The position numbers were made by a program, and so were the translations under genes. A stretch of DNA of 64,000 nt from Asaia bogorensis (GTDB lineage Bacteria; Pseudomonadota; Alphaproteobacteria; Acetobacterales; Acetobacteraceae): assembly GCA_945869965.1 (NCBI GenBank), contig CAMBRC010000002.1:45266-109265 (forward strand), written 5' to 3'. The notes beneath the pieces are model-generated. The model was given only the letters and a program-made list of their open reading frames with translations. It ran no database searches and was not told where the DNA came from. This document shows, in pieces, positions 25,923-33,993 of the stretch. Numbering within the stretch: the stretch's first letter is position 1; every line of letters begins with the position of its first letter.

Positions 25923-26495
25923 ATGCAGTTCCCACCGCTCGCCCGCGCCGCTGTCGCGGCCGCCGCCTTGGCACTTGCGCCATTTTCCGCCGATGCCGCC
26001 CGTTTCTTCAACCTCGATGCCAGCAACATCGAATTCGACGTCCCCGCCCCGCTGTTCACCAGCAGCACGGTGACCGGCATCTTCGCGCTCGATGACAGCA
26101 TCGCCCCAGGTGCCGGCTTCAGCCTGGCCGGCATCACCGATTTCAGCTTCGACTTCGGCGGCCTCACCGTGACCCTGGCCGACACCCAGCTCGCCGGTGC
26201 CACCATCACCGCATTCGGCACGCTCTCGGCCGACGGCGCCGCCATCAGTGGGCTCGACCTGCGCTTCGACCTGCCGACCACGGTGGCGTTCTGCAGCTTG
26301 ATCTGCGCCGGCCAAATTCAGATCGCCAGCTTCGACCGCTCCAACTTCGTGGCGATCAACGACGACAACGCCGAAACGCTGAGCCTGGTGCAGTTCGACG
26401 CCCGCCTGAACGCCGTGCCCGAACCCGCATCAGCCCTGCTGTTTGGCGTGGCAATGCTGGGCCTGGCGGCACAGCGCCGGAAGCGACCTGACTGA
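25923..26495 (+). CDS. PEP-CTERM sorting-domain protein
   Basis: A 190-residue exported protein. The signal peptide runs to about residue 25 (AAVAAAALALAPFSADA). The mature part is beta-rich and acidic without a recognisable enzyme motif. It ends with a typical PEP-CTERM signal: VPEPASALLFGVAMLGLAA followed by QRRKRPD. Such proteins are processed by exosortase and usually go to the cell surface or matrix. No exosortase gene is in the window. It converges on the ccdA gene with only eight bases between them. Confidence 0.85.
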   Translation: MQFPPLARAAVAAAALALAPFSADAARFFNLDASNIEFDVPAPLFTSSTVTGIFALDDSIAPGAGFSLAGITDFSFDFGGLTVTLADTQLAGATITAFGTLSADGAAISGLDLRFDLPTTVAFCSLICAGQIQIASFDRSNFVAINDDNAETLSLVQFDARLNAVPEPASALLFGVAMLGLAAQRRKRPD

Positions 26496-26503
26496 CGGTC
26501 CTG

Positions 26504-27244
26504 TCAGAACCGCGTGGTCAGGTCGTTCAGCCACGCGGGCGAGGCGTTGACCAGCGCCGTCTCGATCAGCTTGTCCCAGCCGGTGACGATCAGCAGCGCC
26601 ACCAGCACGGCGCCACCGCCCAGCACGCTCTTGCCGGTCTGGCCAGCGCCGAGCATCCGCCCGCGCCAGCGCTTCATCGCCTCGCGCGACAGCGAGCCCA
26701 CCACCAGCAGCGGCAGCGCCGCCCCCAACCCGAAGGCCGCCATCACCAGCGTCACCGCACCGAGGCTCTTGCCCTGGGCCGCCAGCACCGAGGCGGCGCC
26801 CAGGGTCGGTCCCACGCAGGGCGACCAGATCGCGCCCAGCACCAGTCCGATCACCAACTGTCCGCCCAGCCCTCCCCCTTGTCCACTGGGCGCCAGCCGC
26901 GACAGCAACTTGTTGCCGGCATTTCCCATCCCCGAGGCGGCGATGGCGAACCGCGCCTGCAGCGTGCCGCTCAACAGCACCACGCCGAGCCCGGCCAGCA
27001 GGACTGCCGAGGCGATGCGGAACACATCGGCATCCAGTCCGATCGAAAAGCCGATCGTCGCCACGAACATGCCGACGCCGACGAACGAGACCACCAGCCC
27101 CGCCGCCAGCGCCAGCATGCCGTAGCGATGCGCCGCCGCCGCGCCGCCCAGGACGAGCGGCAGCAGCGGCAGCACACAGGGCGACAGCGTCGACAGCACA
27201 CCGGCCAGCAAGCCGAGACCAAGGCTCCCTAGACCGATTTCCAT
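26504..27244 (-). CDS. ccdA: CcdA/DsbD-family thiol-disulfide transporter
   Basis: A 246-residue inner-membrane protein with about six spans. Two conserved cysteines lie in SPCVLPLLP (first span) and SPCVGPTLG (fourth span), the redox pair that moves electrons from cytoplasmic thioredoxin to the periplasm. It starts three bases after a periplasmic thioredoxin-like gene, so the pair probably forms one redox relay, CcdA reducing the thioredoxin. Use in cytochrome c maturation or in general envelope thiol repair cannot be separated from the sequence. Confidence 0.9.
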   Translation of the reverse strand: MEIGLGSLGLGLLAGVLSTLSPCVLPLLPLVLGGAAAAHRYGMLALAAGLVVSFVGVGMFVATIGFSIGLDADVFRIASAVLLAGLGVVLLSGTLQARFAIAASGMGNAGNKLLSRLAPSGQGGGLGGQLVIGLVLGAIWSPCVGPTLGAASVLAAQGKSLGAVTLVMAAFGLGAALPLLVVGSLSREAMKRWRGRMLGAGQTGKSVLGGGAVLVALLIVTGWDKLIETALVNASPAWLNDLTTRF

Positions 27245-27247
27245 CGC

Positions 27248-27640
27248 TTAAGCTACCGCTTTGGCCAACAGCGCCTTCAGGGCGGCCTCGTCGCTCACCC
27301 CTACCGAACGGTCACGCTCGCCATTGCCGCGGAAGACGATCAGCGTGCTCTGCTTCTGGACGCCGAAGCGCTGGGTCACGTCCTTCTGGGTATCGAAATC
27401 GACCACGAACACCATCAAGTCCTTCATGGCGGGATCGGCGCCCAGCTTGCTGAGGATCGGCTTCTGCTTGGTGCAGACCGGGCACCAGTCGGCATGCACC
27501 GCGACCAGGATCGGCTTGCCTGCCGCCTGGGCCGCCGCGAAGGCCGCCGCGTCGAATTTCGCTTCCATCGCCGCGCGCGCGGCACCCGCCATCACCGCGC
27601 CGCCGGCCAGAATCGCCGTCAGCAGAATACGTCGCTGCAT
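27248..27640 (-). CDS. Periplasmic thioredoxin-like protein
   Basis: A 130-residue protein with a signal peptide (RRILLTAILAGGAVMAGAARA) and a thioredoxin fold. The active site is ADWCPVCTKQKP, a CPVC motif, followed by the cis-Pro-region equivalent QKQSTLIVF. It is likely kept reduced by the CcdA protein encoded immediately downstream. The ATG at 27640 is chosen because it starts the signal peptide. It diverges from the ECF sigma gene across 92 bases, suggesting both belong to one oxidative or metal stress unit. Confidence 0.88.
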   Translation of the reverse strand: MQRRILLTAILAGGAVMAGAARAAMEAKFDAAAFAAAQAAGKPILVAVHADWCPVCTKQKPILSKLGADPAMKDLMVFVVDFDTQKDVTQRFGVQKQSTLIVFRGNGERDRSVGVSDEAALKALLAKAVA

Positions 27641-27732
27641 AGTGTGTTCGTCCCCATTTGCGCGCGGCCGGATCGCCGCTGCGTAACGGGTTCGCCGCAA
27701 GCGTGTCATGGGTTACATTGGTCTCCGGAAAA

Positions 27733-28308
27733 ATGATGCCGCCCCCCTCTGCGCCCCCCGCTCCCGACGGCCGCGATCCATGGTCGGTGCTGATGGCACT
27801 GGCCCAGGACGGCGATCGCGCCGCCTATGCGACCCTGCTGGCCGCCATCACCCCGGCGCTGCGGGGGCGCTGCCGGCGCGTGCTGTATGACCCCAGCGAA
27901 GCCGAGGACGCGGTGCAGGACGTCCTGTTGACCCTGCATCGCATGCGCCACACCTACGACCCCGACCGGCCATTCCGGCCCTGGCTGGCGGCCATCGTCC
28001 AGGCGCGGATTGTCGACCGGCAGCGCCGGCTGATGCGCCGCGCCGGACGCGAACGGCCGTTGCTCGATACCGATGTAACCTTTGCGGCACCCTCGACGAA
28101 CCACGATGAGACCACAGACCATGCGCGCCTGCACCGGGCGATCGCCGCCCTGCCGGCCGCCGAGCGTCAGGCGATCCGGCTGCTGAAACTGGAGGAACTA
28201 AGCTTGCAGGAGGCCGCATCGCTCACAGGCGCCTCGATCACCGCGCTGAAAGTTGCCAGCCACCGCGCTCTGCGCCGGCTGCGCGGCCTGCTGGGTCCCG
28301 CCACATGA
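27733..28308 (+). CDS. ECF-type RNA polymerase sigma factor
   Basis: A 191-residue sigma factor. Region 2 contains AEDAVQDVLLTLHRMRHTYDPDRPFRPWLAAI, of which DPDRPFRPWL is diagnostic for the SigF-like alphaproteobacterial group. Region 4 has AALPAAERQAIRLLKLEELS and ALKVASHRALRRLR. The ATG pair at 27733 is used as start. It overlaps the anti-sigma gene by four bases. In Caulobacter the equivalent SigF/NrsF pair responds to heavy metal and oxidative stress and controls thiol-related genes, which fits the thioredoxin/CcdA pair next door; this regulation is inferred. Confidence 0.92.
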   Translation: MMPPPSAPPAPDGRDPWSVLMALAQDGDRAAYATLLAAITPALRGRCRRVLYDPSEAEDAVQDVLLTLHRMRHTYDPDRPFRPWLAAIVQARIVDRQRRLMRRAGRERPLLDTDVTFAAPSTNHDETTDHARLHRAIAALPAAERQAIRLLKLEELSLQEAASLTGASITALKVASHRALRRLRGLLGPAT

Positions 28309-28961
28309 GCCGCGACATCGAGGCCTTCCTGGCGCAGCTCGTCGACAGTGCCACTCCGGTGCGCCGGCTGTGGCCGCCATGGCACCGGGCGGGGCTTTAC
28401 ATCGGTTATGCCGCCGGCGTGCTGCTCGTGTTGGCGCTGTTGCGCGGGCTGCGCGGCGACCTCGCGGCGCAGCTGGACTCGCCGGTTTTCCTGGCTGGCG
28501 TGGCCGGCGGGCTGGCGACTGGTCTTGCCGGGACGGTCGCCGCACTGATGCTCGCAGCACCCGATCGCAGCCGCGCCTGGCTGGCGGTGCCGCTCGGTTC
28601 CGCGGCGGTCTGGCTCGGCGCGGTGGGGGTGGGGTGCCTGCGTGCCTGGGTGCCGATCGCGCCGGGGCTGGTGACGCCGGACGAACTGGCCAGCTGTTTC
28701 GCCACCGTCGTGCTGGCCGGCACGCCGATCACGCTGGGGCTGGTGTGGCTGCTGCGCCGCGCCGTGCCTTTGCGCGCCGCGGCACCGCTGGCGGCCGCGG
28801 CGCTGGCGGCTTCGGGTCTTACCTCGGTGGCGTTGTCGCTGTTGCACAGCATCGAGCCGAGCGTGATGATCCTGGCCTGGAACGGGTTGATTGTCGCGCT
28901 GGCTCTGGCGGCCAACGGCGCCGCCGCCAGCCGCATTTCGGCCGCGCGCCGCCTGGGCTAG
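28305..28961 (+). CDS. nrsF: NrsF-family (DUF1109) membrane anti-sigma factor
   Basis: A 218-residue integral membrane protein with about six hydrophobic spans, starting MSRDIEAFLAQLVDSATPVRRL, where the cytoplasmic N-terminus contacts the sigma factor. Later segments LAWNGLIVALALAAN and the paired-cysteine positions (CLRAWVP, CFATVV) resemble NrsF, whose periplasmic cysteines sense metal or oxidant. It starts within the sigma-factor stop codon (ATGA), giving coupled synthesis. It converges on the sugar dehydrogenase gene with a four-base overlap. Confidence 0.88.
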   Translation: MSRDIEAFLAQLVDSATPVRRLWPPWHRAGLYIGYAAGVLLVLALLRGLRGDLAAQLDSPVFLAGVAGGLATGLAGTVAALMLAAPDRSRAWLAVPLGSAAVWLGAVGVGCLRAWVPIAPGLVTPDELASCFATVVLAGTPITLGLVWLLRRAVPLRAAAPLAAAALAASGLTSVALSLLHSIEPSVMILAWNGLIVALALAANGAAASRISAARRLG

Positions 28962-30403
28962 CGGCGGCGGCGCACGGCGGCGAGACCCGCCAGCGCCACT
29001 GCAAGCAATGGCAGCGAGGCCGGCGCCGGGACTGCGCTCACGAAGGTCTCGACGCGAAAGATGTCGCCATTTGCCTTGGTGAGCACATACAGCTTGCCGT
29101 CGCTGTCGGTGCCCAGGCGCGCATCGGCGCGCGATGCTCCGAGGGCGCTCAGCAGCGACTGGTTGATATCGTTCAGCACGGTGTCGAGATATTCGAAGCC
29201 GACCGCGCCGACGGGGTCGTCATCGGACAGCAGACCATCAACGTCAGTTGCGAACAACCGGCCGCTGACGATATCCGCGGCGATGAACTTGCCGGTCAGG
29301 GCCGGCACGTCGGTGCCCTGGTACAGCAGGCCGGCGCCGATCGCGCGGCCTTCGCCGTGGTCGTATTGGGCGATCGGATACAGCAGCCCGGGATCGGGAC
29401 CGGGGTCGAGCTGGAACACATCGCTGGAATAGCCGGACCCTGTGGCGGGGTCGCGGAAGGTGGCGAAGCCGCCCTCGCGGGTTGACCAGCCGTAATTGCC
29501 GCCGGCAACCCCGGTGTTGACCTCCTCGATGTTGGCCTCGCCGATATCGTTGATGAACATCGTGCCGGGGCCGCCGCGCATCCAGGACAGGTATTGCGGA
29601 TTGCGCAGGCCATAGGCCCAGATCGTCTGCTCCTTGGCCGCCTGACCGGCGAAGGGGTTGTCGGCCGGCACGGTGAAGCTGTTGCCGGCACTCGGCGTCG
29701 GGTCGATGCGCAGCACCTTGCCGTAGGGGTTGGCGGTGTTCTGGCCGTTGGTCAGGTAGCTGCCGTTGTCGCCGGCATCGCCCATCGAGACATAGAGCTT
29801 GCCGTAGTCGGGATTGGCGATCGAGGTGGCATTTGGGTTGAACGCCACCATCCCGATGGCGTGGCCCTCGCTGGGCTGGGCGACGCGCAGCACTTCGCGC
29901 CGGGTGCCGATGAAGGTGGCGGCGGCCGGGTTGCTGGCGGTCCATTCGGTCACCACGACCTCGTTCACCGTGCCGCCGGAACTGGCCAGGGGCGCGATAC
30001 CGGAGCCGGTGGCGGCGTAAGAGCCGGTGTAGAACTTGCCGCTGCTGGCGAAATCCGGCGCGAAAGCCAGGCCCATCAGGCCGCCGATGAAGCCGGGTGC
30101 CGCGGTGTTCAGATCGAGATAGGGGGCGCCCAACGCGCCGCCGCCGGAGGTGGTCAGGAACACCCGCCCGCGGGTTTCGTTGATCGCTAGGCGGCCGCTG
30201 CCGTCGCCCACCGACTGGATCAGCTGCGGCGCGCCGTTTGGCACCGTGGTGAAGGGGGTGAGGCGAACCGTGATGCCGGAGGCGGTGATCGGGGCCATCG
30301 GATCGGCCACCGGGGTGAGCGGCAGTTGCGGTCCGGCCAACGCGGGCTCCGACAGGAGCGACACGCTCAGCAACGCTAAAACCGGCCAACCGATGCGCAA
30401 CAT
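28958..30403 (-). CDS. Exported PQQ-type glucose/sorbosone dehydrogenase-like protein with PEP-CTERM-like anchor
   Basis: A 481-residue beta-propeller protein of the glucose/sorbosone dehydrogenase family. The signal peptide is LLSVSLLSEPALA. Propeller motifs include GGLMGLAFAPDF, LYVSMGDAGDNGSY, IWAYGLRNPQYLSW, and NYGWSTREGG, a typical pattern of soluble PQQ-dependent aldose dehydrogenases. The C-terminus VPAPASLPLLAVALAGLAAVRRRR is a PEP-CTERM variant with VPAPA in place of PEP. The ATG at 30403 is the signal-peptide start. Its substrate is unknown; extracellular sugar oxidation is inferred. Confidence 0.85.
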   Translation of the reverse strand: MLRIGWPVLALLSVSLLSEPALAGPQLPLTPVADPMAPITASGITVRLTPFTTVPNGAPQLIQSVGDGSGRLAINETRGRVFLTTSGGGALGAPYLDLNTAAPGFIGGLMGLAFAPDFASSGKFYTGSYAATGSGIAPLASSGGTVNEVVVTEWTASNPAAATFIGTRREVLRVAQPSEGHAIGMVAFNPNATSIANPDYGKLYVSMGDAGDNGSYLTNGQNTANPYGKVLRIDPTPSAGNSFTVPADNPFAGQAAKEQTIWAYGLRNPQYLSWMRGGPGTMFINDIGEANIEEVNTGVAGGNYGWSTREGGFATFRDPATGSGYSSDVFQLDPGPDPGLLYPIAQYDHGEGRAIGAGLLYQGTDVPALTGKFIAADIVSGRLFATDVDGLLSDDDPVGAVGFEYLDTVLNDINQSLLSALGASRADARLGTDSDGKLYVLTKANGDIFRVETFVSAVPAPASLPLLAVALAGLAAVRRRR

Positions 30404-30519
30404 GATGCCGCCCCCGTGTTCGTTGCAGCATAGCACCGCAATGCCAGAGGGCGATACGCGCCCCTGTGCAAGCCGCCCCGCTTCGGTCACCCTTGGGCCA
30501 ATCGCCGAGGAGCCGCCGT

Positions 30520-31683
30520 ATGGTCAATGCCACCGCCATCGATGCCGCCCTGCGCCGCGCCACCGACACCGGCGCGGTTGCCGGGGCCGTGGCCATGGTA
30601 ACCACCGGCAGTGACCTGCTGTACCAGGGCTGCTTTGGCGTCGCCGACTTCGCCAGCCGGCGGACACTGCGGACCGACGACATCTTTCGTATCGCCTCGA
30701 TGACCAAGGCGATCACCTCGGTGGCGGCGATGCAGCTGGTGGAGCAGGGCAAGCTCAGCCTCGATGGCCCGATTGGCGCCGTGCTGCCGCATCTCGCGGC
30801 ACCCATGGTGCTGGACGGCTTTCGCGGCAACATGCCGGTGCTGCGCCCGGCGGCACGGCCGATCACGCTGCGCCATCTGCTCACCCATACCGCCGGCTTT
30901 GGCTATGATACCTGGAACGCCGAGCTCAAGCGTGCCACCAGCGCGCTCGGTCTGCCGGGCCGGCCGGGGAATATCGATGAACTCGCGCGCTTTCCGCTGC
31001 TGTTCGATCCCGGCGCGCGCTGGAACTACAGCATCGCCACGGACATCGTTGGCCATGCCGTCGAGGCGGCAAGCGGCATGGCGATCGACGACTACCTGGC
31101 CGCGCGCGTCACCGGGCCGCTCGGCATGACCGATACCGGCTTCACCCTGTCCGACGCCCAGCGCCCGCGGCTGGTGGCGGTGCACCAGCGCCAGCCGGAT
31201 GGCAGCCTCGGCGCGGGGGAGCGTGCGGCTGGCAATGGCCCGGCCTTCCTGGCCGGCGGCGGCGGGTTGTGCAGCACGGCGAGCGACTACACGCGCTTCC
31301 TGCGCATGTTGCTGCGGGGCGGCACGCTAGACGGCGCGCGCGTCCTGGCGACCGATACGGTGGCGGAGGTGGGCCGCAACCAGATCGGCGAGCTCGACGT
31401 TTTGCCGATGCGCAGCGCGGTGCCGGCGAGCTCGTACGATTGCGACCTGTTTCCCGGCATGGCGACGAAATGGGGCTTGGGCTTCCTGATCAACCCGCAA
31501 GCCGGACCGGACGGGCGCAGTGCCGGCAGCCTGGCCTGGGCCGGGCTGGTGAATTGCTATTTCTGGGTTGATCCCGCGGCCGGCGTGGCCGGGGTGCTAA
31601 TGACCCAGAGCCTGCCGTTTGCCGATCCCACGGTGCTGGACCTGCTCGGGGCATTCGAGCGCGCTGTCTACGACCGGACTTGA
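30520..31683 (+). CDS. Serine hydrolase of beta-lactamase class C/esterase family
   Basis: A 387-residue serine hydrolase. The SxxK nucleophile motif is SMTK in FRIASMTKAITSVAAMQLVEQG. The YxN-like position is WNYSIATDIVG, and ITLRHLLTHTAGFGYD is the conserved downstream segment. No signal peptide is seen at ATG 30520, pointing to a cytoplasmic esterase or peptidase rather than an antibiotic-hydrolysing enzyme. It is followed at 44 bases by the DUF2491 gene on the same strand and is divergent from the sugar dehydrogenase. Confidence 0.85.
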   Translation: MVNATAIDAALRRATDTGAVAGAVAMVTTGSDLLYQGCFGVADFASRRTLRTDDIFRIASMTKAITSVAAMQLVEQGKLSLDGPIGAVLPHLAAPMVLDGFRGNMPVLRPAARPITLRHLLTHTAGFGYDTWNAELKRATSALGLPGRPGNIDELARFPLLFDPGARWNYSIATDIVGHAVEAASGMAIDDYLAARVTGPLGMTDTGFTLSDAQRPRLVAVHQRQPDGSLGAGERAAGNGPAFLAGGGGLCSTASDYTRFLRMLLRGGTLDGARVLATDTVAEVGRNQIGELDVLPMRSAVPASSYDCDLFPGMATKWGLGFLINPQAGPDGRSAGSLAWAGLVNCYFWVDPAAGVAGVLMTQSLPFADPTVLDLLGAFERAVYDRT

Positions 31684-31726
31684 GATCGCGAAGACGTCAC
31701 GCCACATCGGCAGGCAAGGCGGTAGA

Positions 31727-33448
31727 ATGAGCGACGACGAGTGCCGCGACACAAGGGTGATGACGATCCGCAGACGCCTCTTGGCTACCCTGGCCAGTGC
31801 CGTGATCGCCGCAGCGCCGATGTTGCGGGCGCCGGTGCTGCACGCCCCAATGGCTTGGCTGCCCGCTGTCGCCGGCGCAGTTGTGCTCTCGGGCACGGCC
31901 AGCGATGCCTGGGCGCAATCGCGCGGCCGATCCAGCGGCGGCTATTCCCGGCCCTCAGCGCCGCGCACGCCATCATTTTCCGCCAGCCCTTCGACGCCGC
32001 GCACACCGTCGAGCAGCGGCGGCTATGCGCGGCCCTCGCCGTCGGGCCCATCTGCCATGCCGTTTTCGGGCGCCGCTCCCTCGGCCGGCGACCAGGCCTT
32101 GTCGCGCCAACGCGCCGCCGATGCGTTGCAGCAGCAGCGAGCCCAGGAGCAGCGCCGGCAGGAAGCTGCCCGTCCCGCGCCGCAGCCCGCCCCGCAACCC
32201 ACGCGGCAACCGGCACCGTCCACCGGTGGCGGCTTGTGGGCCGGCAGTACCCAGCGCACTCCGAGCTATGCCCCGCCTCCCCCGCCGCGCGGCAGCAGCT
32301 GGTTCGCGCAACAAGGCTGGAGCGCGCCGTCTTATGCCGCCGCGGCGCCGCGCAGCTTCGGCGTGTGGAACGGGCTGATGCTGTGGTTCATGCTCGATAA
32401 CCTCATCAAGCCCGGCTACAGCGATTTCTTCCGCAGCCGGCGCGACGATCCCGGCATCCAGCAATGGCGTCAGCAGGCCGACGGGCTGGCGCAGGACAAT
32501 CCCGATCTCAGGCGCAAACTGGCCGAGTTGGACAGCCGCACCGCCCCCGGTGCCACGCCGGACTCCGGCTGGGTGGAAGTGCCGTCCGACATCCCGCCCG
32601 AAATTGCTGCCGCCGATACCGGGCCGAAGCGAACGCCGTCGACCGCCGCCGGCTTGCCTTCACAGACAGGGATTGGCGCGGGTGGCATCGTGTTTGGCAT
32701 CGTTTTGTTGGCCGGCGCCGGCGGACTGGCCTACATGGCGTTGCGCCGGCGCCGTGGAACAGATGGGCGTGTGGCGCAAGGAGACACCGAGATGAACCCG
32801 CTGAAATCCGCCATTGCCATGGCCCGCAATGCCGTGGCGCCAGCGCCGTATGTCGCCAGCCATTTCCGTGTCGGCATGGTGCTGACTGTGGACCTGTCGC
32901 CGTTCATCCTGGCCGCCGGTGCGACCAAGGTGGTACCGCCGGATGCCTCGGCGGATGGCCGGGTCACCGTGGCCGCTGTCGGACGGCTGGATGCGGCCGG
33001 CTTGGTGCGGCTGCACCTGGATGACCGCAAGGGGCTGTTCCAGCTGCATCTGGACGCCAAGGGCACGCCGGACGAGTGCCGCTACTTCAGCCTGATCGAC
33101 GAGGTGGCGCCCGCCGATGCCGGGGAGTGGGACGTCTGGCTGAACCCCGCCGAGGGCATGATCGGCTGGCCGGAATTCCAGACCAAGGACGGCAAGACCT
33201 ATCAGCGCGTCTGGTCCCCCGGCGGCAGCCGGATCGCCCCGGTGGCGGTGGAAGAGACGATCACCACGGCCGAGGGCAGCGAGACCATCCGCCAGCAGGC
33301 CATGCTTTATGGCGCGCCCACCGGGCTGGCGGCACCCGCACCGGTGACCGAATATATCCTGGTCAGCGCCATCGAGCGCGGCGGCCAGGCCTGGGTCGAA
33401 TTGCGCGCCGGCATCGACATCAACCCCGCGACCCTGGAGCTGACATGA
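31727..33448 (+). CDS. Exported/membrane DUF2491 (YjfK-like) protein
   Basis: A 573-residue protein in three parts: a hydrophobic leader with TIRRRLLATLASAVIAAAP and a possible cleavage after SDAWA; a 250-residue Ser/Pro/Gln-rich low-complexity region ending in the membrane span VFGIVLLAGAGGLAYMALRRRR; and a C-terminal DUF2491 domain from about residue 350 (ASHFRVGMVLTVDLSPFI, ECRYFSLIDEV, TYQRVWSPGG). E. coli YjfK is the domain homologue but lacks the long leader. ATG 31727 has AAGGCGG upstream; 31760 is possible. It overlaps the DUF350 gene by four bases, part of a YjfK-YjfL-PspA set. Confidence 0.8.
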   Translation: MSDDECRDTRVMTIRRRLLATLASAVIAAAPMLRAPVLHAPMAWLPAVAGAVVLSGTASDAWAQSRGRSSGGYSRPSAPRTPSFSASPSTPRTPSSSGGYARPSPSGPSAMPFSGAAPSAGDQALSRQRAADALQQQRAQEQRRQEAARPAPQPAPQPTRQPAPSTGGGLWAGSTQRTPSYAPPPPPRGSSWFAQQGWSAPSYAAAAPRSFGVWNGLMLWFMLDNLIKPGYSDFFRSRRDDPGIQQWRQQADGLAQDNPDLRRKLAELDSRTAPGATPDSGWVEVPSDIPPEIAAADTGPKRTPSTAAGLPSQTGIGAGGIVFGIVLLAGAGGLAYMALRRRRGTDGRVAQGDTEMNPLKSAIAMARNAVAPAPYVASHFRVGMVLTVDLSPFILAAGATKVVPPDASADGRVTVAAVGRLDAAGLVRLHLDDRKGLFQLHLDAKGTPDECRYFSLIDEVAPADAGEWDVWLNPAEGMIGWPEFQTKDGKTYQRVWSPGGSRIAPVAVEETITTAEGSETIRQQAMLYGAPTGLAAPAPVTEYILVSAIERGGQAWVELRAGIDINPATLELT

Positions 33449-33855
33449 GTATCCTCGCCACCTTGGGCTCCGGGCTGCCGGTGCTGGCGCTGCAATTCGC
33501 CGTGGCGCTGGCACTGCTTGCCATTGGGGCGGCGCTCTACATGGCGATGACGCCGTTCAACGAGCGCGCGCTGGTGGCCCAGGGCAATGTCGCCGCCGGC
33601 GTCGTGCTGGCCGGCACACTGGTTTCGATCGCCATCCCGCTTGCGGCAACGCTGGCCAGCAGCCATGTCACGCTCGACATTCTGATCTGGGGCAGCCTCG
33701 CCCTGGTGATCCAGCTCGCCACCTTCCGACTCGCCGCCCTCTTTGTGCCGGGGTTGCGGGGTATGATCGAGGCGGGTAATGCCGCCGCCGCTTGTGTCTT
33801 GACTGGTATCCAGCTTGCTGTTGCCCTGCTCAATGCCGGGGCGATGGCGGGATAG
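33445..33855 (+). CDS. DUF350 (YjfL-like) small inner-membrane protein
   Basis: A 136-residue membrane protein with four predicted spans and the DUF350 repeat pattern (LQFAVALALLAIGAALYMAM, VVLAGTLVSIAIPLAATLAS). It matches the YjfL family by size and hydrophobic layout. It begins within the stop of the DUF2491 gene (ATGA). A copy of the dispersed A/T palindromic element starts 11 bases after its stop and separates it from the PspA gene. The function is unknown; the combination suggests membrane maintenance. Confidence 0.85.
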   Translation: MSILATLGSGLPVLALQFAVALALLAIGAALYMAMTPFNERALVAQGNVAAGVVLAGTLVSIAIPLAATLASSHVTLDILIWGSLALVIQLATFRLAALFVPGLRGMIEAGNAAAACVLTGIQLAVALLNAGAMAG

Positions 33856-33866
33856 ATAGAAAGCAT

Positions 33867-33955
33867 GTTCTTTTTTGGAAAAAAGAACCAAAAAACTTTT
33901 GTCCATAATGCAAGTGGATAAAGTTTTTTTGCTTCTTTTTGTTCACAAAAAGAAG
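33867..33955. repeat. Dispersed A/T palindromic element, full copy 3
   Basis: The left palindrome GTTCTTTTTTGGAAAAAAGAAC lies at 33867-33888 and the right palindrome CTTCTTTTTGT-TC-ACAAAAAGAAG at 33932-33955. Between them CAAAAAACTTTTGTCCAT pairs with GTGGATAAAGTTTTTTTG, with a very short loop. It begins 11 bases after the DUF350 stop and ends 38 bases before the pspA ATG. Confidence 0.9.
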
Positions 33956-33993
33956 ACCTTCCTTGCCTTACTCACCCCGACAGGAGCCACCCA

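Noticed and set aside
30520..31683. Beta-lactam resistance function for the serine hydrolase
   Set aside because: There is an SxxK motif but no signal peptide, and the sequence pattern fits esterase-type class C-like enzymes; resistance is not supported.
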